From contig NZ_OY782578.1 in NCBI RefSeq assembly GCF_963677945.1, forward strand, positions 372,001 to 436,000: a stretch of 64,000 nucleotides of DNA, written 5' to 3'. Positions 36,932-45,936 of this stretch are shown here, in pieces. The position numbers and the translations under genes are program-made. Positions within the stretch are counted from its first letter, which is position 1, and every line of letters starts with the position of its first letter. The stretch is from an uncultured Bacteroides sp. (GTDB lineage Bacteria > Bacteroidota > Bacteroidia > Bacteroidales > Bacteroidaceae). The notes under the pieces are model-generated. The model was not told the origin of the DNA. It searched no databases and saw only the letters and a program-made list of their open reading frames with translations.

Positions 36932-37804
36932 TTATTGCCCAAAATTCTTGTCTATAATATCTTTTAATTGTCCGGAGCAGGCACGTGAAACAGGAATCTC
37001 ATCTTCAACGCCGGCAAGTACAAGCCGGTACCCCTGAGAGTTTCCTTTTACTCTTTCAATAGTATCGGTGTTCACAATAAAAGCTCTGTGGCATTTCATA
37101 ACAGAGGGATAAGGGGCAAAAGCTTCCTCCATCTGCTTCATGGTGCAACGCATCACTTTCTTCTTTGCCTTACCATCGGCAGAAAAGAAAACATTAATGT
37201 AATTGCCGTTAGACTCTGCAAAAAGGAATGAATCCACTTCTACATCAAGCGTCTCTTTTCCGTTACTTTCAATAGTAACCATCTCACCCTGGGAAGAGGG
37301 GGAAGTATGTGGCACTACAAGTTTATTATTCATCTCCGTAACTTCCTGCAGATTTTTAGAAAGCAGTCTGTTCTGCCTGAGAATAGTGAACAAGGTTATT
37401 GGAAATATTGAAATGAGAAAAGTTACCATCAAGAAGAAGCCTATGGTCACAATATCCATTTTGGTCGAAAAAAACAGAAAAGAATAAAACGAATTTCCAA
37501 GACCAATTGTGAAAACAATAAATAAACAGCTTAATAGTTCTTTTCCTACTGTCCAGTTAGATTCCTTATAATAATCTTTCCACAAGATGGGAAATACAAA
37601 AGATAAAACCGAGAGAGAAAGAAAAGTAACAATCATATATCCTAAAAGGATAAAAAGCTTATGCTCTTTTATATTGCTAATGCCGAAAGGTTCGAAAACG
37701 GCAAGCAAAAAGAACACCAGCAAAGAGGATATCACAATTGATTTAAGCTTTCCAATGTTGTTTGGATATGGTTGCTTCAAATATTTAATTATTCTGTTCT
37801 CCAT
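36932..37804 (-). CDS. membrane-bound LytTR-family transcription regulator
   Basis: 290 residues from the ATG at 37804 (MENRIIKYLKQPYP). The longer frame to 37870 is rejected because a -7 box (37825-37832) lies within it. Four membrane helices lie in the first 150 residues (VISSLLVFFLLAVFEPFG, LFILLGYMIVTFLSLSVL, LLSCLFIVFTIGLGNSFY, IGFFLMVTFLISIFPITL). A linker follows, then a LytTR DNA-binding domain from about 180 (VDSFLFAESNGNYINVFF, CHRAFIVNTDTIERVKGNSQ). There is no kinase or receiver domain, so it is a one-component membrane sensor. Its gene is 140 bases upstream of the TonB receptor on the same strand. Confidence 0.9.
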   Translation of the reverse strand: MENRIIKYLKQPYPNNIGKLKSIVISSLLVFFLLAVFEPFGISNIKEHKLFILLGYMIVTFLSLSVLSFVFPILWKDYYKESNWTVGKELLSCLFIVFTIGLGNSFYSFLFFSTKMDIVTIGFFLMVTFLISIFPITLFTILRQNRLLSKNLQEVTEMNNKLVVPHTSPSSQGEMVTIESNGKETLDVEVDSFLFAESNGNYINVFFSADGKAKKKVMRCTMKQMEEAFAPYPSVMKCHRAFIVNTDTIERVKGNSQGYRLVLAGVEDEIPVSRACSGQLKDIIDKNFGQ

Positions 37805-37824
37805 CTTGTTTCTGATAATTGCTA

Positions 37825-37832
37825 CAAATATA
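37825..37832 (-). promoter_or_regulatory. -7 box of the LytTR gene
   Basis: TATATTTG on the minus strand, 20 bases upstream of the ATG at 37804; same octamer as the proB and DUF2007 promoters. It decides the start codon. Confidence 0.6.
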
Positions 37833-37878
37833 AACCTAAATCTATCAATGTTTACATTAGTTAGATTCAAAATTACAA

Positions 37879-37917
37879 AAAGAGGGTGAAATCACATCAA
37901 AGTGATACACCCTCTTT
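37879..37917 (-). terminator. terminator after the acyl-CoA ligase gene
   Basis: Stem AAAGAGGGTG (37879-37888) pairs with CACCCTCTTT (37908-37917), extended by ATCAC/GTGAT (37891-37895, 37902-37906) with a small internal loop. On the minus strand it is followed by TTTTGTAATTTTG. It ends the proC-XRE-ligase operon. Confidence 0.8.
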
Positions 37918-37940
37918 CCATGATACAAACAAGTATATTT

Positions 37941-39599
37941 TTATTTCTTTGAATCTTTATCGCGGATTTCAACACGACGAATCTTACCACTGATAGTCTT
38001 TGGAAGTTCGTCAACAAATTCAATAACACGAGGATATTTGTAAGGAGCAGTAACCTTTTTCACATGATCCTGAAGCTCTTTTGCAAGCTCTTCACCTGCT
38101 TTCGCCTTATATTCCTTAGAAAGGATGATTGTAGCTTTTACTACTTGTCCACGGATTTCATCTGGAACACCAGTAATGGCACATTCCACAACCGCAGGGT
38201 GAGTCATCAATGCGCTTTCTACTTCGAACGGCCCGATACGGTAACCAGAGCTCTTGATTACATCGTCAGCGCGACCTACGAACCAGAAATAGCCATCTTC
38301 GTCTCTCCATGCAAGATCACCTGTAAAGTACATATTATCATGATAAGCTTCGTTGGTTAGCTCTTCATTTCTGTAGTACTTTTCACTAAGACCCACTGGA
38401 AGTCCGTTATCAAGACGAATCACAATTTGGCCTTGTTCACCTTCCTCAGCCGAACGACCGTCGGGAGTAAGCAGGTCTACTTTATAGTTAGGACTAGGAA
38501 CACCCATGCTACCTGGTTTTGGCTCCATCCAAGGAGAAGTAAAGATTACAAGAGTAGTTTCACTCTGTCCGTAACCTTCACGCAATTTGATGCCTGTAAG
38601 CTGGTGGAACTGTTCGTAAACAGCAGGATTCAACGCTTCACCTGCAATAGTGCAATATTCCAATGATGAAAGATCGTATTTAGTAAGGTCTTCACGGATA
38701 AGGAAGCGGAAGATTGTAGGAGGTGCACAAAGGGAAGTGATGTGATAATCATGAATTTTCTCTAGAATAGCAGAAGGAGTAAACTTCTCATGATCGTAAA
38801 CAAACACAGCTGCACCGGCAATCCACTGACCGTAAAGCTTTCCCCAAAGAGCCTTTAACCAACCGGTATCGGCGATAGTGAGGTGCAAACTACCTTCGTG
38901 AAGGTTGTGCCAGTATTTAGCAGTAATAATGTGGCCTAACGGATAAACAAAGTTATGCGCTACCATCTTCGGGTTACCTGTTGTACCAGAAGTAAAACTG
39001 ATAAGCATAATGTCTTCATTATCGTTAACATGAGCCGGACGAACAAAAGGAGCAGCATTTTCAAGTCCTTTATGGAAGTCTTCCCATCCTTCAGGAATAA
39101 CCGGACCAATAGAGACACGGTGTTTCATTGATGGAGATTCAGCCATTGCATCATTGATGTGACCAATAATAAGTTCATCACCATCGGCTACAATAGTCAT
39201 GATATCAGCAGCATTGTTACGATAAATAATATCTTTCTTTGTAAGCAAGTGGGTTGCAGGAATAATCACAGCTCCGATTTTATGCAAAGCAATAATCGTG
39301 AGCCAGAATTCATATCTACGCTTCAAGATAACCATCACTTTGTCGTCTTTCTTTATACCCAGAGAAAGAAAATAAGAGGCTGTTTTATCTGTTTCTTCCT
39401 TCATCTCGGCAAAGGTAAAGCGACGACATTCGTTTTTGTCATTAGTCCATAGAAGGGCTAGTTTGTCAGGTTGCTCAGCAGCCCATGCATCTACTACATC
39501 GTAAGCAAAGTTGAAATTCGCAGGAACCTTAAGTTTATAATTCTGTTCAAAGTCTTCCTGTGAAGTAAACTCTGTCTTTTCTAAAAATCTTTCGATCAT
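37941..39599 (-). CDS. AMP-forming acyl-CoA synthetase (acetyl/medium-chain type)
   Basis: 552 residues, cytosolic. The AMP-binding P-loop SFTSGTTGNPK is at 201-211, followed by GYGQSETT, YFTGDLAWRDEDGYFWFVGR and, at the end, PKTISGKIRR with the catalytic lysine near residue 539. It activates a carboxylic acid to its CoA thioester; the subgroup is that of acetyl-CoA or medium-chain acyl-CoA synthetases, so short or branched acids are likely substrates, but this is inference. It lies 54 bases after the XRE/cupin gene. That gene likely controls it. Confidence 0.9.
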   Translation of the reverse strand: MIERFLEKTEFTSQEDFEQNYKLKVPANFNFAYDVVDAWAAEQPDKLALLWTNDKNECRRFTFAEMKEETDKTASYFLSLGIKKDDKVMVILKRRYEFWLTIIALHKIGAVIIPATHLLTKKDIIYRNNAADIMTIVADGDELIIGHINDAMAESPSMKHRVSIGPVIPEGWEDFHKGLENAAPFVRPAHVNDNEDIMLISFTSGTTGNPKMVAHNFVYPLGHIITAKYWHNLHEGSLHLTIADTGWLKALWGKLYGQWIAGAAVFVYDHEKFTPSAILEKIHDYHITSLCAPPTIFRFLIREDLTKYDLSSLEYCTIAGEALNPAVYEQFHQLTGIKLREGYGQSETTLVIFTSPWMEPKPGSMGVPSPNYKVDLLTPDGRSAEEGEQGQIVIRLDNGLPVGLSEKYYRNEELTNEAYHDNMYFTGDLAWRDEDGYFWFVGRADDVIKSSGYRIGPFEVESALMTHPAVVECAITGVPDEIRGQVVKATIILSKEYKAKAGEELAKELQDHVKKVTAPYKYPRVIEFVDELPKTISGKIRRVEIRDKDSKK

Positions 39600-39653
39600 A
39601 TTTCTATAAGTTATTATCGTTGTAAATCGGTTAACTAAAAAAGCTATGGTTGT

Positions 39654-40208
39654 TTACATAATCATAGCCAGGAACTTCACCGATTTACCATCAAGTGCTT
39701 TCATTCCATGAGGTTGTTTTGAATCAAAGTAAATGCTGTCGCCAGCATTCAGAATCAGTTCTTTACCATTAATATTCAACAGCATGCGGCCTTCAATAAT
39801 AAGATTAAACTCCTGTCCGGCATGAGCATTGAAAGTAATTGGGCAATCTTCTCCCTTTGGTTCAACAGTTACAATAAACGGATCAGCTTTTCTGTCCTTA
39901 AATCCAGCAGCCAACGATTGGTATTTGTAAGCCTTGGTTCTTTCAATAGATGTACCTTTGCCTGCACGGGTAAGAAAATAAGTACTCATCTTTGGTTCTT
40001 CACCAAACATCAGCGCATCAAGAGCCACACCATACTTACGGGCAACCTTCTGTAACATACTTACCGAGATATCTGATTCACCGCTTTCTGCCTGAGCATA
40101 TTCCTCAATTGAGAGCCCGCAGTCTTTTACTACATCTTCTACTGACAGTTCAAGTACTTCACGCAATCCGCGTAAACGTTCTGCAATTTGTTTTATTTGT
40201 TCATCCAT
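39654..40208 (-). CDS. XRE-family regulator with cupin domain
   Basis: 184 residues. The helix-turn-helix of the Cro/C1 type spans about 10-65 (LRGLREVLELSVEDVVKDCG, SVSMLQKVARKYGVALDALM). A cupin barrel covers about 105-184 (FNAHAGQEFNLIIEGRMLLN, GDSIYFDSKQPHGMKAL), with His-containing metal or ligand site. XRE-cupin proteins sense small molecules and control adjacent metabolic genes; here the neighbour is an acyl-CoA ligase, so an acid or acyl-CoA is the likely signal (inference). It starts 12 bases after proC. Confidence 0.92.
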   Translation of the reverse strand: MDEQIKQIAERLRGLREVLELSVEDVVKDCGLSIEEYAQAESGESDISVSMLQKVARKYGVALDALMFGEEPKMSTYFLTRAGKGTSIERTKAYKYQSLAAGFKDRKADPFIVTVEPKGEDCPITFNAHAGQEFNLIIEGRMLLNINGKELILNAGDSIYFDSKQPHGMKALDGKSVKFLAMIM

Positions 40209-40220
40209 GATAAAATGGTA

Positions 40221-40994
40221 TTATCTGCTTGCTTTCATAGCCCGTATAATAGCCGAACTAAAGCCTGCATGTTCTAATTCATTAAGTCCTTTAATTGTTA
40301 ATCCGCCCGGTGTAGTAACCTTATCAATTTCAATGGCAGGGTGCGTATCGTTCTGTAATAAAAGCTCGGCAGCTCCCTTAACAGACTGCGCCACCATTTT
40401 CTGTGCATCTTTTGGATAGATACCCATTTCCACACCAGCTTCAACAGCCGCATGAATATATTTCAGCACATAAGCAATACCACAAGAAGTAAGTGCTGTA
40501 GCAGCACTCATCTGCGATTCATTGATAATCATAGCCAGTCCCATTTCATCAAAAAGATCGAGCATAAATTGTTCTTGCTCTTTTGATGCATTATAGGATG
40601 CTATTAATGTGGTACTTTCAAGAAGTGAGATCGCTGTATTTGGAATAACACGAAAAACAGTGGCTGATTCACCTATTATTTTACAGTATTCAGTAAAAGC
40701 AACACCTGCAGCTACCGTAACAAGAATCTGTTTTTTTGCATCAAAGCTGATATTCTCCAATACCGACTTAACCAACCAGGGTTTAACTGCTAAAAGAACG
40801 ATATCCGCATTCTCTATGGCTTCCTGATTATTGTTTGTGATGTTAATTTCCGGGTTGAATGCTTTTAAAGCATCAAGTTTACCATTGGAAGGATTGGCAA
40901 CTGTAATATCAACTGCTTTGACTTTGGAACCTTGTACAATACCGCGAGCAATAGCTCCGCCCATGTTGCCTGCTCCAATAATTGCTATTTTCAT
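40221..40994 (-). CDS. proC: pyrroline-5-carboxylate reductase
   Basis: 257 residues, slightly short for the family but with both domains. The Rossmann motif IAIIGAGNMGGAIARGI is at 3-19, followed by VLLAVKPWL and PNTAISLLES. The C-terminal dimer domain has ALTSCGIAYVLKYIHAAVEA and TTPGGLTIKGLNELE. It catalyses the last step of proline synthesis using NAD(P)H. The gene lies apart from proB-proA (22726-23808) in the same window and heads the XRE/acyl-CoA ligase operon. A -7 box is at 41029-41036. Confidence 0.95.
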   Translation of the reverse strand: MKIAIIGAGNMGGAIARGIVQGSKVKAVDITVANPSNGKLDALKAFNPEINITNNNQEAIENADIVLLAVKPWLVKSVLENISFDAKKQILVTVAAGVAFTEYCKIIGESATVFRVIPNTAISLLESTTLIASYNASKEQEQFMLDLFDEMGLAMIINESQMSAATALTSCGIAYVLKYIHAAVEAGVEMGIYPKDAQKMVAQSVKGAAELLLQNDTHPAIEIDKVTTPGGLTIKGLNELEHAGFSSAIIRAMKASR

Positions 40995-41028
40995 ATCATC
41001 TTAGTTTAACTATTCTTGGTATCACTTG

Positions 41029-41036
41029 CAAACTTA
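41029..41036 (-). promoter_or_regulatory. -7 box of proC
   Basis: TAAGTTTG on the minus strand, 34 bases upstream of the proC ATG. A weak CTTG lies 23 bases further up. Confidence 0.5.
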
Positions 41037-41125
41037 CATAAAAAACTTCAAAATGTAAGCAAGTTGCATAAAAAACAAAGCCTAGTGTTACTTATTATAT
41101 ATTAGAGATAAACACTAAACAAAAA

Positions 41126-41159
41126 AGGACTAAGTCGGTTATGTTCCGAACTCAGTCCT
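41126..41159 (-). terminator. terminator of the arg operon
   Basis: AGGACT-A-AGT-CGG (41126-41138) pairs with CCGAACTCAGTCCT (41146-41159) with one mismatch and one bulge. On the minus strand six T follow (complement of 41121-41126). It lies 44 bases beyond the argD stop. Confidence 0.75.
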
Positions 41160-41202
41160 ATTATTATCTATTCATTAACCAATCTAACTTTTTGAGGGTA
41201 GA

Positions 41203-42327
41203 TCAATTAAGGGCTTTTTTAAATCTTTCTATAAATTCATCGGCTTGTTCCAGGCTTAAACAAAGCGGAGGAAGAAGTCGTATCACATTCGTACCACTAA
41301 CACCTGTAAATACTTTCTGTTCAAATAACAGTCGGGTTCTAAGTTCCTTAACAGCTTCTTCAAATTCAAGACCTATCATAAGGCCTTCTCCACGAACTTC
41401 TTTAATCTGAGGGAACAGCTTTAGTTCTTTCATAAGATGAGCTCCTACTTTAGCAGCATTCTCCATCAGATTTTCGTTCTCAATCACATCGATAACAGCA
41501 AGAGCAGCTGCACACGAAAGATGATTTCCTCCAAATGTTGTTCCAAGCATTCCATAAACTGGGGTAAACAGCGGGCTGATTAAGACTCCACCCATAGGGA
41601 ATCCATTACCAATGCCTTTAGCTACTGTGATAATGTCAGGACGAATTCCTGCAAACTGATGGGCAAAGAATTTTCCACTACGACCATATCCCGACTGGAT
41701 CTCGTCCAGAATCAGAATAGTTCCGGTTTCCGTACACAGTTTTCGCAATTTCTGCATAAAGCTATTTTCAGGAACTTTGATACCACCTATACCTTGAATT
41801 CCTTCAATAATAACGGCACATACATCTTTCCTTTCAAGTTCAGAACGCACACTATCAATGTCGTTAAGAGCCAGAAAAGTTACATCAATACCCTCATTGA
41901 TAGGCGCAACAATCTTAGGATTATCAGTTGTGCGTACAGCAGCCGAAGTACGGCCATGAAAACTCTTTGAGAAAGATACCACCCGCTTACGTCCGGTATG
42001 AAAAGAGGCAAGTTTCAATGCGTTTTCATTTGCCTCTGCACCAGAGTTGATCATAAAGAATGAATAGTCGTCATAGCCGGATATTCTTCCAAGGCGTTCT
42101 GCTAATTGCTGTTGCAGTTTATTTACTACAGAATTAGAGTAAAAGCCTAACTCTGCAACTTGCTTTTGGATCATTTCCACATAATGAGAATGGCTATGAC
42201 CAATTGAAATTACAGCATGTCCGCCATAAAGATCCAGATATTCATTACCCTTATCATCCCAGACCTTACATCCTTTTCCTTTTACGATATTAATATCGAA
42301 TAAAGGATACACATCAAATAGTTTCAT
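41203..42327 (-). CDS. argD: acyl-ornithine aminotransferase (acetyl/succinyl)
   Basis: 374 residues, fold type I PLP enzyme. Motifs: YLDLYGGHAVISIGHSH (30-46), NSGAEANENALKLA (94-107), LDEIQSGYGRSGKF (207-220) and the PLP lysine Lys237 in VAKGIGNGFPMGG. It transfers an amino group between glutamate and N-acylglutamate semialdehyde. Given the succinyl-type argF', N-succinylornithine is the likely substrate. Last gene of argR-GNAT-argG-argC-argD (17 bases after argC). Confidence 0.94.
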   Translation of the reverse strand: MKLFDVYPLFDINIVKGKGCKVWDDKGNEYLDLYGGHAVISIGHSHSHYVEMIQKQVAELGFYSNSVVNKLQQQLAERLGRISGYDDYSFFMINSGAEANENALKLASFHTGRKRVVSFSKSFHGRTSAAVRTTDNPKIVAPINEGIDVTFLALNDIDSVRSELERKDVCAVIIEGIQGIGGIKVPENSFMQKLRKLCTETGTILILDEIQSGYGRSGKFFAHQFAGIRPDIITVAKGIGNGFPMGGVLISPLFTPVYGMLGTTFGGNHLSCAAALAVIDVIENENLMENAAKVGAHLMKELKLFPQIKEVRGEGLMIGLEFEEAVKELRTRLLFEQKVFTGVSGTNVIRLLPPLCLSLEQADEFIERFKKALN

Positions 42328-42344
42328 TTCTTTTGTTGGTTGTT

Positions 42345-43313
42345 TTAGAAGGCACTCGGTTTTAATCTCAGCCCTACTGTTTCTTCCAGTCCGAACATCA
42401 GGTTCATATTATGAACAGCTTGTCCGGAAGCACCTTTTAATAAGTTATCTATGCATGAAATGATAAGAAGCTTATCACCATGTTTCTCAAGATGAATTAA
42501 ACACTTGTTTGTGTTTACTACCTGCTTTAAATCTACATTCGCATCAACAACGTGTACAAATGAATCCTTTTCATAGTACTCACTGTACATACGTTTGATT
42601 TCATCCAACGTCACGCTTGTCTTAATAACAAGAGTTGCAAAAATGCCACGGGCAAAATCGCCACGATAAGGAATAAAATCGATATCTGAATTAAAACTAT
42701 TCTGCAATTGTTTAACAGATTGCTTTATTTCAGGAATATGCTGATGAGAGAATGGCTTATAGATAGACATGTTATTGTTTCTCCAGCTAAAATGCGAAGT
42801 AGCTCCTGGTTTTACTCCAGCACCGGTAGAACCGGTGATCGCATTTACAGATACATCTCCATTCAGCAACAGATTTTTTGCAAGAGGTAATAAACCTAAT
42901 TGAATACATGTAGCAAAACATCCTGGGTTAGCCACATGTTTACTTTGACAAATACGACGACGGTTTAGTTCAGGAAGACCATAAATAAAATCGTGTTCAT
43001 CAGAAGCAATACGATAATCCATCGAAAGATCTATTACTTTTAGGTTTTCCGGCAACGTATGGCTTTCCATAAATTTTCTGGTATCACCATGAGCTGTACA
43101 GAAATAAAGCAAATCAATCTTGTCAAGAGGCAATTCATCGGTAAATACCATATCTGTTTCACCATAAAGACCTTCGTGAACATCTGTTATCTTGTTTCCA
43201 GCATTACTACTACTATTAATAAAAACGATTTCAACATCTGGATGGTTTATAAGCAAACGAATCAACTCCCCTGCTGTATATCCTGCTCCTCCTATAATTC
43301 CGACTTTAATCAT
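42345..43313 (-). CDS. argC: N-acyl-gamma-glutamyl-phosphate reductase
   Basis: 322 residues. The NADP-binding start VGIIGGAGYTAGELIRLL is at 3-20 and the catalytic cysteine Cys132 is in VANPGCFATCIQLGLLPL. Further conserved parts are GSTGAGVKPGATSHFSWRNN, HQHIPEIKQ and PYRGDFARGIFATL. It reduces N-acylglutamyl phosphate; the acyl group is probably succinyl in this genus. The argB kinase that makes its substrate is not in the window. Gap of 21 bases from argG. Confidence 0.95.
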   Translation of the reverse strand: MIKVGIIGGAGYTAGELIRLLINHPDVEIVFINSSSNAGNKITDVHEGLYGETDMVFTDELPLDKIDLLYFCTAHGDTRKFMESHTLPENLKVIDLSMDYRIASDEHDFIYGLPELNRRRICQSKHVANPGCFATCIQLGLLPLAKNLLLNGDVSVNAITGSTGAGVKPGATSHFSWRNNNMSIYKPFSHQHIPEIKQSVKQLQNSFNSDIDFIPYRGDFARGIFATLVIKTSVTLDEIKRMYSEYYEKDSFVHVVDANVDLKQVVNTNKCLIHLEKHGDKLLIISCIDNLLKGASGQAVHNMNLMFGLEETVGLRLKPSAF

Positions 43314-43334
43314 AATCTACAAAACTCGTATTTG

Positions 43335-44537
43335 TTATTTCTCGTTTTTCTTTTGGTTAGCGTAATATACTCTCAATGGGTTAGATAGAATCTTGGTAAA
43401 TCCTTTAGCATCTTCTGCAGTCCATCCTTTACCAACTTCACCATAATCACCAAAGTCTGTCTTAACCAAATCAAAAGATGATTCAACACCTACTAAACTA
43501 AAGCAATATGGGCGAAGAGTAATAGTTACTGTACCATTAACATTACGTTGAGAGCTTTGAAGCATAGCTTCACAGTCGCGCATTACAGGTTCCAGATATT
43601 GAGCTTCGTGGAGGAACATTCCGTACCATGTACCAATCTGATCTTTCCAGTATTGTTGCCATTTGCTCAATGTATGTTTTTCCAGCATTTTATGAGCATT
43701 AATAATAAGCATAGGTGCTGCAGCTTCAAATGCAACACGACCTTTGATACCAATAATAGTATCACCAATATGCATATCACGACCAATACCATATTTTGAA
43801 CCTATTTCTTCAATCTTATTGATTGCGGCAACTTTATTTTCAAATACTTCACCATTAACCGCATGAATCTCACCTTCTACAAATTCCAGTTTCAATGTTT
43901 CTGTTCCGGTTGAAGTAACTTGTGAAGGATAAGCTTCTTCAGGAAGACCCTGTTCTGAGTGAAGAGTTTCTTTTCCACCGATTGATGTTCCCCAAAGACC
44001 TTTATTGATAGAATATTCCAGTTTCTTAAAGTCAGCTTCTATTCCATGTTTTTTAAGATAGTCAATTTCATATTCACGAGTAAGAGACATATCACGTGTA
44101 GGAGTCAGAATCTTGATTTCAGGAGCAAGGACATCAAAAGTTAAATCGAAACGGATTTGATCATTACCAGCACCTGTACTTCCATGAGCTACATAATCTG
44201 CCTTTATTTCCTTTGCATAGTTAATGATAGCTATTGCCTGGAAAATACGTTCTGAACTTACAGAAATAGGATAAGTTCCGTTACGAAGAACATTACCAAA
44301 TACCATATATTTGATGCTCTTTTCGTAATATTCCTGAGTTACATCAAGAGTAACATGCTTTACAGCACCTAGTTTATAAGCCTTGTCTTCTATTACTTTC
44401 AACTCTTCATCGCTAAATCCGCCAGTATTAGCTACAGCAGTATATACTTCGTATCCTTTTTCTTCTGACAAATACTTTGCACAAAATGAGGTATCCAAAC
44501 CACCACTAAATGCTAAAACGACCTTCTCTTTTTTCAT
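43335..44537 (-). CDS. argG: argininosuccinate synthase
   Basis: 400 residues, the usual length. The PP-loop VLAFSGGLDTSFC is at 7-19. Later motifs include AHGSTGAGNDQIRFDL, TPTRDMSLTREYEIDYLKKH, NKGLWGTSIGGKE, and IGDTIIGIKGRVAFEAAAP. It joins citrulline and aspartate with ATP. Placed third in the arg operon, 23 bases after the acetyltransferase gene and 21 bases before argC. Confidence 0.96.
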   Translation of the reverse strand: MKKEKVVLAFSGGLDTSFCAKYLSEEKGYEVYTAVANTGGFSDEELKVIEDKAYKLGAVKHVTLDVTQEYYEKSIKYMVFGNVLRNGTYPISVSSERIFQAIAIINYAKEIKADYVAHGSTGAGNDQIRFDLTFDVLAPEIKILTPTRDMSLTREYEIDYLKKHGIEADFKKLEYSINKGLWGTSIGGKETLHSEQGLPEEAYPSQVTSTGTETLKLEFVEGEIHAVNGEVFENKVAAINKIEEIGSKYGIGRDMHIGDTIIGIKGRVAFEAAAPMLIINAHKMLEKHTLSKWQQYWKDQIGTWYGMFLHEAQYLEPVMRDCEAMLQSSQRNVNGTVTITLRPYCFSLVGVESSFDLVKTDFGDYGEVGKGWTAEDAKGFTKILSNPLRVYYANQKKNEK

Positions 44538-44560
44538 ATCTATCTAATATTTTTATAACC

Positions 44561-45172
44561 TTATTTATTTTCAGATTCTTCTGTTTCTCCTGCCTCTTCA
44601 TTATCTTTCTTTGCCTTGTTGAATGGATCATCCGGATGTTTTGCAGGATCATAAAGCATAGCAGTACAAATACATTTTGTTCCGCCTGTTCTTTGAAGAA
44701 TATCGTAGTTCACACAACTCTGACAACCTTTCCAGAAAGCCTCATCGTCAGTAAGTTCTGAGAAAGTTACAGGAACATATCCTAATTCTGAATTAATTTT
44801 CATTACTGCCAAGCCAGAAGTTAAACCAAATATTTTAGCTTCCGGAAAACGTTGCCGTGAAAGTTCGAATGCACGACGCTTGATTTTCTTTGCCAGGCCA
44901 TGACCACGGAATTTATCAACAACAATTAATCCTGAATTGGCAACAAATGCTTTGTTGCTCCATGTTTCTATATAGCAAAATCCAGCAAACTCATCTCCGC
45001 AAAGGGCTATAATCGCTTTCCCTTCAATCATCTTTTGTTTTACGTATTCAGGAGAGCGCTTTGCAATACCGGTTCCGCGAACCTTGGCAGCTGCTTCTAT
45101 TGTGTTTAAAATAATGTCAACGTATGGAATATGACTCTCGTTGGCTACAAGAATTTCAATATTGATTTCCAT
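44561..45172 (-). CDS. GNAT acyltransferase of the arginine operon (candidate N-acylglutamate synthase)
   Basis: 203 residues with a single GNAT domain. The acyl-CoA binding region is NSGLIVVDKFRGHGLAKKIKRRAFEL (about 80-105), preceded by the strand KAIIALCGDEFAGFCYIETW. A cysteine-rich segment (GCQSCVNYDILQ, KCICTAMLYDP) and an acidic tail (EEAGETEESENK) follow. The position between argR and argG suggests the first step of arginine synthesis, acylation of glutamate. As I recall, fitness data for the orthologous B. thetaiotaomicron gene pointed to this role, with succinyl-CoA as likely donor. No separate argA or argJ is in the window. Gap 40 bases from argR. Confidence 0.82.
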   Translation of the reverse strand: MEINIEILVANESHIPYVDIILNTIEAAAKVRGTGIAKRSPEYVKQKMIEGKAIIALCGDEFAGFCYIETWSNKAFVANSGLIVVDKFRGHGLAKKIKRRAFELSRQRFPEAKIFGLTSGLAVMKINSELGYVPVTFSELTDDEAFWKGCQSCVNYDILQRTGGTKCICTAMLYDPAKHPDDPFNKAKKDNEEAGETEESENK

Positions 45173-45212
45173 TTTTTCCTTTAATGTTATATTTTTAGTG
45201 TTATTATGTAGA

Positions 45213-45689
45213 TTAAATATTCGGAATAATCTGAGATAATGACTGTCTTATTTCATTTCGGGAATAGCCGTCCCTAAAAACCAACAATATCGTATCATCT
45301 CCTGCAATAGTGCCAATAATATCCTTATATTCACGGTTATCAATGTCATAAGCCAGACTACTTGCGTATCCGGGGCGTGTTTTTATAACAGCCATATTTC
45401 CGGAAAAGTCAATAGATTTAAAACCGCTTTGCAACAGCATCTCACCAGCACTAGGCACGTCAATTGTCCTTTTATACATGGTGTCATTCGGTAAAACATA
45501 CACATAATTACCATTTGTTGTGGCAGCTTTTGCAACTTTCATTTGCTTCAAGTCCCTTGACAAAGTAGCTTGTGTAAGTTCATAGCCTTCCTTAGCCAAC
45601 TCTTGAAGCAGCTCTTCCTGACTACCTATCTCTTTACTAGAGATAATCATTTTTATCGAATCTAATCGTTTACTTTTGTTCGTTGTCAT
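45213..45689 (-). CDS. argR: arginine repressor
   Basis: 158 residues. The winged-helix DNA-binding domain is at about 5-70 (KMIISSKEIGSQEELLQELA, QATLSRDLKQMKVAK). The C-terminal domain has the arginine-binding and hexamer motif GTIAGDDTILLVFRD (about 126-140). It senses arginine and controls its own operon and probably the proB-proA-argF' unit. First gene of the arg operon; the region upstream has a -7 box and ATGCAT palindromes that could be its operator. Confidence 0.95.
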   Translation of the reverse strand: MTTNKSKRLDSIKMIISSKEIGSQEELLQELAKEGYELTQATLSRDLKQMKVAKAATTNGNYVYVLPNDTMYKRTIDVPSAGEMLLQSGFKSIDFSGNMAVIKTRPGYASSLAYDIDNREYKDIIGTIAGDDTILLVFRDGYSRNEIRQSLSQIIPNI

Positions 45690-45712
45690 GTATAATTATT
45701 CTAATTTGACTG

Positions 45713-45779
45713 CAAAAGTATACATTTTATTGGATATAAAATGCATAATCCCAGTTTTTTTTAGTTTTATGCATAAAAA
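45713..45779 (-). promoter_or_regulatory. argR promoter with candidate operator palindromes
   Basis: The -7 box TACTTTTG is the complement of 45713-45720, 24 bases before the argR ATG. Upstream lie two ATGCATAA copies: one at about 45741-45748 and one inside the perfect 14-base palindrome TTTTATGCATAAAA at 45765-45778. The 24-base spacing between the copies is a little over two helical turns. They resemble AT-flanked ARG boxes and would suit autoregulation; this role is inference. Confidence 0.5.
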
Positions 45780-45936
45780 ACAGTATAAAAAGCGAATATG
45801 GATTATTTTTAGCGCTCATCCCGGAAAGAATATACACTTTTCATTCATTATAAATTTCAATGCTTTTTGTATAACAACAAACTAAGAGATTTATAAGTTC
45901 AGATATCCTATTCTACATATATTGAGAATAAAAAAA

